Shown: piece after piece, positions 1-10,392 of the stretch | Layout: each line of letters opens with the position of its first letter | Numbering within the stretch: position 1 is the first letter of the stretch | Source: Cytidiella melzeri | Taxonomy: Eukaryota; Basidiomycota; Agaricomycetes; Polyporales; Irpicaceae | Assembly (NCBI GenBank): GCA_022592445.1 | Contig: JABYQR010000169.1 | Coordinates: 28,075 to 92,074 of the forward strand | Length of the DNA stretch: 64,000 nucleotides | Direction of reading: 5' to 3' | The notes under the pieces: model-generated | What the model saw: the letters and a program-made list of their open reading frames with translations, nothing else | What the model was told of the DNA's origin: nothing | Databases searched by the model: none | Made by a program: the position numbers and the translations under genes

Positions 1-315
1 AGCAGGCTACACGGACGTTGGAAGAAATTGCAATTCCTTGTCAAATGGGAAGGGTATTCAGACGGACACAATAGCTGGGAACCAGTCGAAAACCTCGAGA
101 ATAGTCAAGAAGCAATTGACGACTTCTACAAAGCAAACCCCGGAGCGCCCCGGGTCATCAAAGCTTCACTCTTCGCGGATCTACGCTCGCACTTTCGGGA
201 ATTCAATACCCAGACCGACCCCGCTTTCCTTCGCACGATCTATCCATCTACATACGATCTTAGCTGGGATGAAGGCAAACACATCGGTCTGGATATCTCA
301 AGAACATCACACTGA
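1..315 (+). CDS. pol: C-terminus of Ty3/gypsy pol with chromodomain (partial)
   Basis: The frame is open from base 1 and stops at 313-315. It encodes the end of a chromovirus polyprotein. The chromodomain core is visible (FLVKWEGYSDGHNSWEP, then ENLENSQEAIDDFY), followed by a tail of about 60 residues. Chromodomains at the integrase C-terminus are known in chromoviruses to steer integration towards particular chromatin; that role is inferred here. The same domain occurs at 10393-10797 on the minus strand with few differences. Everything upstream (protease, RT, integrase core) is outside the window. Confidence 0.9.
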   Translation, partial: SRLHGRWKKLQFLVKWEGYSDGHNSWEPVENLENSQEAIDDFYKANPGAPRVIKASLFADLRSHFREFNTQTDPAFLRTIYPSTYDLSWDEGKHIGLDISRTSH

Positions 316-468
316 CGGGTAACGTCGAGTCAACGACACCAGAAGGGGAGAAACTTCCTAGCATCCTTCTGACTAGACAATCGGGGCAATTCTGCTGAAT
401 CCCTGTAGACGGGTAGAAGACCTCTATCACCACAGCACAGTGATGCTTCGCGAGGACGCTCGATTTTA

Positions 469-480
469 GGAGGGGGGTAA
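469..480 (+). other. Polypurine tract of element 1
   Basis: A purine run (GGAGGGGGGTAA) directly precedes the LTR start at 481. It is the expected plus-strand primer site of an LTR retrotransposon. The same tract lies next to the other family-A 3' LTR (10228-10241, complement) and, in similar form, before the family-D LTR at 55277. Confidence 0.8.
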
Positions 481-1234
481 TGTCATGGATGGCCTGACTA
501 GCCCTTAATTTTCGCAATTTACCTCTTGTTTTTATCTGTAAAACTCCGGGCTACAACCTAGTTTCAATTCTCTCTGCATAAACTCCTTTGCACGTCTATT
601 AAGCGCCCGTATCACGTGGCTTAGACGCTCCACACGGTCACATTACTTGCTACTACGTCACACTGGCATGTGACTTAGCTTAAGTAAGACCACATGGCTA
701 CAGACACATGGCTCAGCCCATAGCTAGGGTTTGATGTCATAAATGACGTCCACATGGACTCCTTATTGTTCTTTCCCTATTGTTCTCTTTATGGAAGGAT
801 GTTCTCACAGGTGTGGGAATGGAATACAATAGTTGGTCTCCTTTTAGATAGATTCTCTCACGAGTAGAGTTCTTGGCAAGGTCTAGACAATAGCTATTGT
901 TCTCCTTTAGGTAGTTCTTTTGTTCTTCGTTCACACGGCTTCTTGCAAAGCCTGCCCTCAACATGGTCTGTGCGCAGGTCCCTGAAGTCTATATAACTGC
1001 TACATGTACGCTCCTAGCCCCCATCTCGACCTCTTGGTCTTTACTGGGCTAGGTAAGCAACCCCCTCTTGTACTACATAGCGAGTAGTACAATACTAACT
1101 TGGTCTTTACTGGGCTAGACATCTGCATAAGGTTTATAGCTGGTGAGAGTATTGAGCTTCACGCCTACCACCACCACTTCGTCGTCATCCACTTCGTGTC
1201 CCTGTTTGTCACGTCGAGCCTTGTCTCCGTGTCA
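481..1234 (+). repeat. Family-A LTR (3' LTR of element 1)
   Basis: This 754-bp LTR starts TGTCATGG and ends CCGTGTCA. A TATA box (TCTATATA) lies near 990. A leader intron follows at 1053-1118. A perfect 14-bp palindrome ACAATAGCTATTGT is at 887-900. Nine copies of the family occur in the window: 481, 9468, 14803, 17227, 31524, 40657, 41824, 48319 and 56242. The sequence right of 1234 belongs to the interrupted copia pol. Confidence 0.93.
988..1118 (+). promoter_or_regulatory. LTR promoter and leader intron, family A
   Basis: A TATA box near 990 is followed by a short leader and then a textbook intron at 1053-1118 (66 bp). It has donor GTAAGC, branch site TACTAAC at 1093-1099 and acceptor CTAG. 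The 20 nt before the donor (1033-1052, CTTGGTC...GGGCTAG) are repeated exactly as the last 20 nt of the intron (1099-1118). The arrangement recurs in every family-A LTR here. Splicing is inferred from sequence only. Confidence 0.6.
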
Positions 1235-3251
1235 CACGTCGGCTCCTACGCCTTCACGGATACCGCGTCCCTCTACTCCTATTCCGAGTTCGTCCACATC
1301 TGCTGAAACAGAGCCTAGCTCCTCATCCATGCCACTCTCGCCTTCCAAACGGAAAGGCCCTCCTGTCGTACCTTCTCCCAAACTCGAGCCAAATCCCAAT
1401 CGTCTTCCGGCCGCTTCTCCACATGACTACCTTCCATTCTCCAACCCAGCTCATGCTGGTGTTACACGTCGTTCACAACGCACTGTTGTACCTCGTGATG
1501 CAAAGCGTCTCCAGTCTATGTGGGCTGCTACTGAACAAGAGATCGAGGAGACAACTCGGGCTCGCGGTTACAAGGTCCCCTACAAAGGCAAAGGCAAAGC
1601 GAAAGCTGACGCCGGCGCTGTCCTATCTGACGAGCAGGTCGTCATGCTGGTAGCGGCAGTTACGCCTCAGGGGGAGCCTCGTACCTATCGGCAGGCTATG
1701 GGTTCACCGGATCGAGATGACTGGCGTGCAGCTATGGAGGCCGAAATCAAAGGTCTCCAGGACACTGGAACATGGAAACTAGTCGATTTGCCCCCTGGTC
1801 GCAAGGCGATTAAGAGCAAATGGGTTTACAAACTCAAACTCGACAAGGACGGTAATGTTGATCGTTATAAGGCACGTCTGGTAGCCAAGGGTTTTGAGCA
1901 AGTTCAAGGCATTGATTTCACAGACACCTTCGCTCCCGTCGCCTGTCTGGAGTCTTGGCAATACCTCGTCGCTTTGGCTGCTATTCTGGACTGGGAAATT
2001 CACCAGATTGACTTCCAACAAGCCTATCTGAACGGATCTTTGGACGAGGAGGTTTACATGGAGCAACCTGAAGGGTTTGTACTGGATGAAGGCAAAGTAT
2101 GCCGCCTTCATAAGGCAATCTATGGCCTAAAGCAGGCAGGACGCCAATGGTTCCTCACGCTCAAGGCATGCCTCGAAGAACTTGGCTTCGTCTGTTACGA
2201 CACAGGTGATGTCGCCATTTTCACTCGTCGACGAGGGGGAGCCCTCCAAATTATTGTTTGCTACGTCGACGATCTCACTATTATGGGGAACAGTCTCACC
2301 CTCATCAAGGAGACCAAGGACGCTCTTCGTCGCCATTTCGATCTCAAAGACATAGGCGAGCTCAAGCACTATCTCGGTATCCGTATCACTCGGGATAGGG
2401 GGAGTCGTCTCATCTACCTCGACCAAGAGGTCTACATAAATTCCGTTCTCAAACGCTTCCAGCATGAGGACTCCAATCCTGCTTCCACACCGCTTCCAAC
2501 CGGTATCCAGTTGGTACACAATGAAAATCCCAAGGAGCAGTGCGACCCAGCACTTATCCACACCTACCGCAGCGTACTTGGCTCACTCATGTACGCCTCC
2601 CTTGGAACTCGACCTGACATCTCGTACGCCGTTGCGAAGCTCTGTCAATACCAGTCCAACCCCTCGCAGCTGCATCTCCGTGCTGCATATCATGTCCTTC
2701 GCTACCTTCGCGGTACATCCAGTCTCCGACTTTGTCTAGGCCATAATGACGAAGGCGTTGACGATCTTGTCGGTTACACCGATGCCGACTTTGCCGGTGA
2801 CTTAGACGACTCGCTCTCCACATCTGGCTGGGTTTATTTCCTAGGCTATGGCGCTGTCTGCTGGTCCTCGCGCAAACAACGTTCTGTGGCGAAGTCTACC
2901 TTCGACTCAGAATACTTTGCGGCTCACAAAGCTTGCGAGCAACTCAAGTGGTTGAAGATTCTCACTGATCAGATTGAGCAACCTCTTCCCCTACCTGTCA
3001 TCCTTCATTGCGACAACAAGAGTGCTGTAGACGCTTCCAAGTCCACCCACGTGAAGCATCGCTCAAAACATACTCGCGTCACTGCGCACGCTGTTCACGA
3101 ATGCGTCACCGAAGGCCTTGTCGAATTGGTTCGAATCCCTGGAGTTGACAACCCCGCTGACATCTTCACCAAGTCTTTACCGGCTGAAGCTCACGTTCGT
3201 CACTCTGAGTCCTTAGGGCTCGTCCAGTTTCACCTCGCTGAGGGGGAGTAA
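1235..3251 (+). CDS. pol: Ty1/copia pol, RT and RNase H part (5' part cut off by element 1)
   Basis: Genuine copia sequence begins at 1235, after the family-A LTR; the frame also reads back into that LTR by chance. About 670 residues remain: a low-complexity Pro/Ser linker, the copia-type reverse transcriptase (SKWVYKLK, the IYGLKQAGRQW motif, catalytic YVDD) and RNase H (GYTDADFAGD, then SKSTHVKH, ending near NPADIFTKSLP). No stop or frameshift breaks this part. Gag, protease and integrase should lie left of the window beyond element 1. The frame ends in a purine-rich run (GAGGGGGAG) that probably serves as polypurine tract. It is cut off from its own 5' end, so it cannot function as it stands. 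Confidence 0.9.
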
Positions 3252-3700
3252 TGGCTTTTCAGCTCTGGCTCACGGACTAGTAATTACCGGACTCTCTTTT
3301 GTTTTCCGTATATGGTCGCTCTATTGTTCTTTCATCACGCGGACACATCTGTATCACAGACATTCCTTTTTGGGTCGCCTGTGGGCTCTGTCTTGTATAC
3401 CTTCGCCCCCGCTCCTGACACTCCATTGTGCTCTTTCTCTTTCGCACCTGGAGTGAGTATTCTTCGTTGCCCCTCACATATGCAATATGCTCACAGCCTG
3501 TACCTGTAGTTAACTCGCTTCGCTCGTGTGTCTTAGGTACAGTCATTATGCAATCGTGCTCTTTCTCTTTCGCACCTGGATTAACTCGCTTCGCTCGTGT
3601 GTCTTAGGTCCTTACGACGGCAAGTGGGATTACGACTGCGCATCCATCTCTGCCTCTAGACGTGTTGAATTCATTCGACCGGCTTTAGACTTCATCAGCA
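3252..3700 (+). other. Probable copia 3' LTR region
   Basis: The stretch starts right after the purine run that ends the copia pol, where a 3' LTR is expected. No paired copy is in the window, so its ends cannot be fixed. It holds two direct repeats: a 23-bp unit (GCTCTTTCTC...) at 3430-3452 and 3558-3580, and a 29-bp unit (TTAACTCGCTTCG...) at 3510-3538 and 3581-3609. No gene is seen. Confidence 0.4.
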
Positions 3701-3703
3701 GCA

Positions 3704-3985
3704 AGCACTGCATTGGATTGTTGCACAAAGTTTCACAGCCATTAGTTGCTCTCTAAGGAGGAGTAAAATCAGAACATAGCCTGTGGCAGTTGTAATGGGG
3801 CTGAGGCAGTTCAGACACCAACAGGACATGGTTGCATCAGCATAGAGCACTGCCTTTGATTCTTCCATACAGTTTCACAACCACCAGTTGCTCTATAAGC
3901 AGGAGTTACAGTCAGAACACAGCCTGTGTCAGCTCTAAATGGGGTGAGGCAGTGCAGACATCAACAGGACACATGTAACATGCTC
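3704..3985. repeat. Imperfect tandem duplication, about 141-bp unit
   Basis: Two units starting AGCACTGC at 3704 and 3845 align over their whole length (shared blocks include GTTTCACA, AGTTGCTCT, CAGAACA, CAACAGGACA) with scattered substitutions. A third partial start (GAGCACTGCAC) appears near 4053. It is non-coding and looks old. The stretch 3986-4480 shows nothing further that can be named. Confidence 0.7.
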
Positions 3986-4495
3986 TACCAATTGATCTTA
4001 TGAGACACCCCACAGCCCTTCATTCTTGAAGCAAGTAATTTTCTAGAATCAGCAGTGAGCACTGCACAAGATTAATGACAAGATAGATGAAGCCCCTTGC
4101 TACCATTGCCAACTACCTTCATCAATGTATGGCTTCTTTTCCTGCAATCAAACTTACCAATTGTAGTACAGTCACTTTATCCTGGATCAAGTTGCCTATC
4201 AAAGGTGTCACCAATAGCAAATGCCCTTACTACCGTCAATATTCATGGCCAGATTACTTGGCAAGGTTCTTACCAGGAATGTTTACCGAGGTTCTTTTTG
4301 GTAACCAAGTCACCAGTTAAATTAACTATTTCAGGCTATATCAAATCAGTTTCAAAACACTTGCACTGCACAACACAGCATAAATTTTGCTACATCACTA
4401 CCATCAACACTGGTAGCATAGCAACTGATCCAACACATTTTTCAAACCTGTACATTCTCTGATTCTTGTTTCAGCACTGCCCATCAACCAGAAGA

Positions 4496-4503
4496 TATAT
4501 AAA
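4496..4503 (+). promoter_or_regulatory. TATA box upstream of the candidate secreted-protein gene
   Basis: A clean TATATAAA lies about 170 bp before the ATG at 4675. Pyrimidine-rich leader sequence and several possible splice donors follow. It is the best promoter-like signal in this part of the window that is not inside an LTR. Confidence 0.35.
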
Positions 4504-4674
4504 GCCCCTTGCCACCAGCCTTGTATTGCTCGAGAATCTCATTGCTTCAGTGCTGGTCAGTAAGTAGATTGTTGTTTGCATTGCATTTGCCCTTGGCCTC
4601 TGTACTGAAATTTGTTTCACAGCTACCATTTTTTCAAACCCTTATCAAATCATTCTTCACCATCTTATACTGTC

Positions 4675-5063
4675 ATGCAATTCTCAACCTCTCTGATATT
4701 GCTCACTGCCATTACCACCAGCACAATCTTCACAATGAATGTGTCAGCCACTCCGTACGGTACGGCAGTAGAGAATACTACCAGGCAAGTCAAAGCACAG
4801 CCAACTTACTTAATCGGCATGACCCTGACAAAAATCCTGAATTTAGTGAGAGAAAAGAAACAACCAGCACAGGAGCTACTGGTCATCTGATCAACACTGG
4901 AGATCCAAACTCAACTAGGGAAGAAGAATGGCGCATTTACTACGAAAGGGAGAGACAATTGGTGGAAGAATGCAGGAAACAACCCCTGCTGGAAAAAGGT
5001 TCGAAGCTTCGTGGGCTAAGCCGCCCAAAAGTGCCTGAGGTTGTGATAAACCAAAAGAATTGA
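4675..5063 (+). CDS. Candidate small secreted protein gene (one intron assumed)
   Basis: From the ATG at 4675 the first 25 residues look like a signal peptide: a short N-terminus, a hydrophobic core (LILLTAITT), then an Ala-ending cleavage site (NVSA). The opening frame stops at 4890. A second open frame then continues to 5063 with a charged, helix-prone tail (EEEWRIYYERERQLVEE). A GC-AG intron near 4788-4849 would join the two; this is inferred. The tail overlaps, on the opposite strand, the peptidase-like fragment at 5016-5351. I recognise no family. It could also be chance coding capacity; the upstream TATA box is the main reason for taking it seriously. Confidence 0.3.
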
Positions 5064-5351
5064 GTGTGCCATACTCTTCCACACTGGTAACTTCTCAGAT
5101 GTAGGGCACATAGATTGGACACCTGTTGTGGATGGCCCAACAAAGACATCCCAAAACAATGTGAAGTAACTATTGCCTGTCATAGTTACCTCTGTCCATT
5201 CTTCACTGTTTTCAACCTTGACGTTCATCAGTATAGTAAACAAGCTATTATACACACAACTATACAAATGGATGTTCCATTTGAATCCCATAGGACCAAA
5301 AAGGAAGGTACTGAGTTCAAATTGGGTTTTTTTTTGTACACCTTTGCTCAA
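5016..5351 (-). pseudogene. Fragment of ubiquitin-protease-like cysteine peptidase domain
   Basis: About 110 residues resemble the domain that follows the Helitron helicase at 29200-30423. Both have a GPMGF-x-WN block, then YSC followed by SLFTI, then EEW and a conserved WD/CD-x-F. The Cys of the YSC motif would be the nucleophile by analogy with C19-type peptidases. No helicase motifs and no His/Asp part of the active site were found next to it, so this is a broken fragment of a Helitron-type gene. The preceding reading frame (towards 5500) shows nothing recognisable. Confidence 0.6.
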
Positions 5352-6550
5352 TTGTTTTGCTTTTTCCCAAGTCCTTTCTGTGTTTATTGCTGAGTTTTTT
5401 TATCTTGCACCTCACTGAGATGTTTGATTTCAATCGTACCTTCACTGGGTACAGAGTAGTATAATAGACTGCAGAATATGATAAGAATGTTTTAAATAAC
5501 ATTCAACAAAAGCTCACATATTGCACGGCTGTTTACTCAATGTGTGTATCAAAACATATTTGCATTTAGGCTGCTATGTTATTGAATCCCACTGCATTGT
5601 GTAATTTTTGCATGTCCGTCAAGTATTATTTAATAATTAAATGAGTGTTAATGTTCTGGTTACGCAACGATTACACATATTGATTCGTGTAATCCGCTGC
5701 ATATAAGGGCTCAGAATATGCAAACCTAGACGCCTAATTTCGGGTTCAACCGGAAGGCAGTGTGTTACATCCAATAAAAATCCGCTTTTGACATGTTGTG
5801 TACATCAACGCGTGCCCTCCGTATTCAGTTACAGTTTATGCAATACCAGTGCCTGTGACGGAGGGCCACCAGCAGCAATTCAGATAACCAACCACTGATT
5901 ATGCAAAGTTACCTTGTGACACTGTGATTCATGACGTCCATTCCGTGTTTCTATTTTATTTTTATTTTTGGTAGAGCCTAAACGGGAAGTAGGCAGTCCG
6001 CATTACGGTCCACCATCTCCCAGCTGGTACAAGGGCTCTATATATTTGAACGGTCGTTTACCTCAGGGGAAATGCTTTCTCGCACGGAATAAAACCCCAG
6101 GCCTCAAACAGGGGACATTTGCTCACGGCTCATCCAACTCATACCATCCTCCCCACCCGCTTCACCTTTTCATCCGCAATCTGCTTGCGTACGGACTTCC
6201 CACAAATTGCTCAGAGCGAGAAGCACGAGACGAGTGGCGAGATATCGTCGAAGGCAGAAGCGCGCTGTGGTCTGGAACCCCAAATGACAGGAAAGAGACT
6301 ATAAGAGGTCATGTTCGCTCCAACATTCGTCTCATTTGCCACACGTGAATTCGTCCTTCTTTTCAAATCCAGGGCTTTTGATGTATTTTGAGAGTGAACT
6401 TCTCAAGCGTACGTACAAGAATTTTTCTTTTCTGAACGGAAGGTAATGTCGGTGGACATCTTGGAATGCGTCTGTACTGAATAAGAAAGCTAGTATTGGG
6501 AATTACTTCATTGTGGCAGCACAGGAATTTTTTGTTCCTTGCCATCAGCA
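5352..6550. other. No recognisable gene
   Basis: AT-rich, apparently non-coding sequence. Isolated TATA-like strings (near 5700 and 6035) and one 126-codon open frame at 5968-6348 are present. The frame has no recognisable motif and a composition (many Pro, Ser, His, Gly, Arg) typical of chance frames. Confidence 0.5.
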
Positions 6551-7320
6551 ATGTTCTGGTTCTCCTCCATTACTGACAGCCAGGTAAGCTTCACACGCCG
6601 CATTCAAGCACATATACATACTCAATACGAGACATATAGGCTAGCATCCTTCCAGTAATTGTCACGAAGTATACAGTGACGATTGCAGCCACACTTGTAA
6701 GCATCTCCTTCCGTTATGCCTCAGCAAGTCTCACTCATCTCATATCTCATTTCCCAGGAAGACGGCTCTTGTCTTGTGGGACGGTGCAAAATTTCACATC
6801 CCATCCGCCGCTCTCTAGATCCGGGGTCAGCATATCGTTCGACGGAGACAACGACAACAACAACAACAACAACAACAACGGTTCTCTCTGGACAAGGTAC
6901 TTACGCCTTTACATTGCTACTCAATTGCACTGCTTATTTGACCAAAAACACCAGCATCGTCCCTTGTCTTGCCTTACGCGGTGTGGTGAACACAATCGCA
7001 CATTCAAAATCACTGTGTGCCCAAATCCTTCTCCGCCCGTCGACTTCGTCCCTATCCCGCAGACCATCCCCAACTCATACTTTCTCAACAATAGTGAACT
7101 CGCAGAACAACAGAGAGACCGATGGATGTAGCGCTGCAGAGTACATTATGTACGCACCGCTGAAGTGTACTGCTGTGCTTATATTTCCTTACGCTTCACT
7201 GCAGGACAATTCTGCGCACACTCAACGTACAGACACATGTAAGCAAATTGGATGGTTAGCATGCAAGAACGTTGTTGAACGGCGCCAAGCGGTGCCAAGC
7301 GGTGTTGAGCAGTGCTGAGC
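6551..7320 (+). other. Possible spliced gene remnant, unrecognised
   Basis: A short ATG frame at 6551 runs into a good donor (CAG/GTAAGC). A good acceptor (TTTCCCAG) is at about 6759, followed by about 560 bp open in one frame. That frame reads through the CAA microsatellite as a poly-Thr run; the alternative frame gives poly-Asn. No domain is recognised. Low-complexity coding could be real or simply a microsatellite keeping frames open. Confidence 0.2.
6848..6881. repeat. (CAA)n microsatellite
   Basis: About eleven ACA/CAA triplets with one interruption near the start (ACAACGACAAC...). Confidence 0.9.
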
Positions 7321-7380
7321 AGTGTCAAACGGTGTTGAGCGGTGTTGAGCGGTGTTGAGCGGTGCCGAACGGTGTCAACA
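7271..7380. repeat. 10-bp minisatellite, eleven units
   Basis: Eleven contiguous 10-bp units with consensus GGTGTTGAGC. Variants include GGTGCCAAGC, AGTGCTGAGC and GGTGCCGAAC. The last unit merges into unique sequence (GTCAACAACATC). Confidence 0.9.
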
Positions 7381-8279
7381 ACATCAGACTCTACAGCCCA
7401 AACCTCCAGGCAAGTACTGACATCGGACTAAGGTAGGCAAGGAGGGGCAAGGCGGGAACAATAGAATGAGAAGAACGTACACCGACAACCGTGGACAATC
7501 ATTGGAGTCCTCATCTGCAGACTCAAACACGAGTTCCTTTGGGTCCTGCCAGTGGCATCAAATACCACAGCAGTCGTCTCAGCTCATCCTCAATGAGACA
7601 CTCTCCACAGAGCGCCACAAAGGCGCAGTGATAATACATAACTAGTCCGTGTATGAGAAGTGTAGTCTGAAATACCAACTGAGGCTTTTTTTTTCCTCCT
7701 TGTTCATTGTCCTCGAGGGCTATGCCCTATGGTAGACAAAGTACATCTGTGCTACTGTTACTTGGGAAAAAGTGTGTCTGAAAAGCAATCTGAAACATGA
7801 CGTGAGGGGCAGTTTATTACCCAAGACGTGTGGCAGAGGGTTTTCAATATTACTGTGGAGTATTTTATGAATCGCGGAAGTGTGATCAAAGTGCGCCTAG
7901 TGACTCAAGATGCTCCGCCAACTTGACGGTAGAGGCTAGGATCTAAACCTGCTACCCTTGGTTGGTGGACGTTGGTCCCCTGGGCTGTGACCTCTTGCAG
8001 TAGCAGGAATCCGGGTTGCGGTCCTCCACCCCCCGTAAAAACTTCCCCAGCCTCTGAGCTTCAGGTCGCGTGTGAGAACATGAAGGGGAGGGTCTTTTCC
8101 GTCTTTGCTTCCGTATCTTTACTTGGGTAGCCCTCTGTCAATTCTGAGTTCGTGCTGTTACTGATAGGTACTTCTCTTTGGTGGTGTTCCGTTCCCCCCT
8201 CTTCGCTGCTAATTCCTTTCGACGTCTCCTTCTACTGCTCCTCCATTCTTTTTCTTTTTCTTTGCCGGTAACTCCTTCG
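7381..8279. other. Non-coding; may include the LINE 3' untranslated region
   Basis: No gene is recognised. A run of nine T at about 7687 could be the reverse-strand poly(A) end of the LINE lying to the right, which would give it a 3' untranslated region of about 0.6 kb. That boundary is a guess. Confidence 0.35.
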
Positions 8280-9363
8280 GAAGGGACAGTATTCCTAGAG
8301 CGCGCGTGAAACGACCTGTAGCGTGGATGTATTGGAAAAGTGGTTAGATAGTTCGAGCGTTGCTGAGTAAATTCAGAATGGAGCGGGCTGGGTGCCCCAG
8401 TTTGTATGCTAGGGAGTCTCGGTGTCTCTTGTATGCTGGGCATTGCAAGAGGAAGTTTTCAACTGTTTCTGGGTACATTTTGCAGGCTGGGCACAGTGGA
8501 GATGGTGTCTTTCCTATGCGGTGCAGATGTCAGCAAAGTGGAGCGTGTCCTGTGCGTAGCTGGAAGACGAGAGCTGCGTGACGTCTAGGTAAAGCTGAAA
8601 TGAGGTCAGCAAATCGGTCTGAGGGGAGAGTAGGGTCTATTCTGCTTAGGCTTGGGTAGCGTGGGGATTCGGTCCAGAGTTGTCTCACCGTCTCTTTTAC
8701 TTCTGCTGCCTTGAGCTGCCTGAGTTTGGACGCGCTAAGTGGGAGGGCCTTGCAGAGGATGTTGGGTATCTGGGTTGTGTCTGAGGTGTTGCCATGCGCA
8801 GCTTCCTTTGCCTTTTTGTCTGCCGCCTCCCAGCGGATTGTGAGTTTTAGATTTTCTTGCTTTGCCTGTAGCTTCCTGGACATTCAGTGGATCCCGTCGA
8901 GTAGGTAGTTGGCTGGTCCAGGTTCTGCTGACCTTGATGCCAGGATAGCTGCCTTGTTGTCCAGTGCAATGAAGGCTCTTCCCTCTGCCCGTGTTCTGAT
9001 GGATTGAGCAAGTGTAGGCCTAGTAGCATCCTGACCAGTTCCGCCTCGTACACTGTGTGTTGGCCTGAGGTCCCTAGGTAGTGCCGTAGTACTTTCTTTG
9101 TTGTGCGTCATTTGCCGTTGGTGTATAATATTGCGGCCGCGCCTACCCCTCCGTCAATGTCCGAGCCGTCTGAGTATATGTGGTACATAGCTCGTTGCCT
9201 CCATGCCTTATCCCTCTTTTCTGCCTTGTGCTTTTCTCCCTTGATTTCCGTCGTGAAACTTGGCCTCCACTAGGGCGAGAACCGTCCGGGCACAATCTTC
9301 TCCACTTTCTTTGGGTCTAGGCTGTATCGGTGTATGAGGTTGTGTATCAGGGGAGCTTGTACT
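8280..9363 (-). pseudogene. Non-LTR retrotransposon (LINE) pol, RNase H and C-terminal end
   Basis: Read on the minus strand, the 3' end of a fungal LINE pol is clear across several frames. It begins with a linker (DPKKVEKIVPGRF), then RNase H motifs: IYSDGSD with the first catalytic Asp, YEAELV with the Glu, and ALDNKAAI with the next Asp. A Lys/Ala-rich helix, a Cys-containing end (CPACK, then a QCP motif) and a C-terminal block (FQYIHATGRF) follow. Frameshifts and stops occur, and the segment around the last RNase H motif appears shortened. The RT and endonuclease parts are missing; sequence left of the family-C LTR at 9419 no longer matches a LINE after about 9363. Confidence 0.75.
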
Positions 9364-9418
9364 AATTTAAAATAAAAGTACTAGTAGGCTAGTGGATCCA
9401 TTGAAGAGAACTGCTAGT

Positions 9419-9467
9419 TGTCACAGATTTTCAATGTTTCTACAAGACTTGCCTTACCAGGCAACGG
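9419..9467 (+). repeat. Family-C 5' LTR, first 49 bp
   Basis: It matches the start of the 3' LTR at 27531 (TGTCACAGATTTTCAATG...) up to the element 2 insertion point. The last five bases (AACGG, 9463-9467) are the target duplication of element 2 and recur at 19316-19320. Confidence 0.92.
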
Positions 9468-10227
9468 TGTCACGGAGACGGAGCTCAACGCAGCAACTAG
9501 GGACACGATGTGGACAACGACGACGAGGTGGTGGCAGGCGTGTAGCACAATGCTCTCACCAACTATAAACCTTATTCAGGTAGCTAGCCCAGTAAAGACC
9601 AAGTTAGTATTGGGTACTACCAGCTATGTAGTACAGAGGGGGTTTGCTTACCTAGCCCAGTAAAGACCAAGAGGTCGAGATGGGGGGCTAGGAGCGTACA
9701 TGTAGCAGTATATATAGACTTCAGGGACCTGCGCACAGACCATGTTGAGGGCAGGCTTTTGCAAGAAGCTGTGTGAACAAAGAACAAAAGAACTACCTAA
9801 AGGAGAACAATAGCTATTGTCTAGACCTTGCCAAGAACTCTACCCGTGAGAGAATCTATCTAAAAGGAGACCAACTATTGTATTCCATTCCCACACCCGT
9901 GAGCACATCCTTCCATAAAGAGAACAATAAGGAAAGAACAAAAAGGAGTCCATGTGGACGTCATCTATGACATCAAACCCTAGCTATGGGCTGAGCCATG
10001 TGCTTGTAGCCATGTGGTCTTACTTAAGCTAAGTCACATGCCAGTGTGACGTAGTAGCAAGTAATGTGACCGTGTGTAGCATCTAAGCCACGTGATACGT
10101 GCGCTTAATAGACGTGAAAAGGGAGTTTATGCAGATAAGGTTGCAACTGAGTTGCAGCCCGGAGTTTTATAGATAAAAACAAGAGGTAAATTGCAAACAT
10201 TAAGGGCTAGTCAGGCCATCCATGACA
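9468..10227 (-). repeat. Family-A LTR (3' LTR of element 2)
   Basis: The 760-bp LTR starts TGTCACGG and ends CCATGACA on the plus strand. The complement of the polypurine tract follows at 10228 (TTACCCCCCTCC). TATA box, leader intron and palindrome are preserved in reverse orientation. Confidence 0.95.
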
Positions 10228-10392
10228 TTACCCCCCTCCTAAAATCGAGCGTCCTCGCGAAGAATCACTGTGCTGTGGTGATAGAGGTCTTCTACCCGTC
10301 TACAGGGATTCAGCAGAATTGCCCCGACTGTCTAGTCAGAAGGATGCTAGGAAGTTTCTCCCCTTCTGGTGTTGTTGACTCGACGTTACCCG

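Larger units (their letters stand above)
1..1234 (+). mobile_element. Family-A Ty3/gypsy chromovirus, 3' end (element 1)
   Basis: The window opens inside the last part of a chromovirus pol gene, followed by a short 3' untranslated stretch, a polypurine tract and a complete 3' LTR ending at 1234. Immediately after the LTR a Ty1/copia reading frame resumes, so this element sits inside the copia element. The rest of the element lies left of the window, so its target duplication cannot be checked. The LTR and chromodomain closely match the complete family-A element at 9468-19315. Confidence 0.9.

Noticed and set aside
737..964. A 65-79-codon frame antisense to the family-A LTR, open in most copies (737, 9773, 15059, 17532, 31767, 40933, 42066, 56517)
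   Set aside because: It recurs only because the LTR recurs; copies are too similar for its openness to show selection, the 5' end varies between copies, and it resembles no known protein.
6676..7318. Frames with poly-Asn or poly-Thr runs
   Set aside because: The runs are just the CAA microsatellite read in different frames; no motif supports a gene.
7950..8040. A stretch with TCCGGGTTGCGGTCC considered as a tRNA
   Set aside because: No acceptor stem or anticodon arm could be folded and the T-arm consensus is not met. No tRNA or rRNA gene was recognised anywhere in the window.
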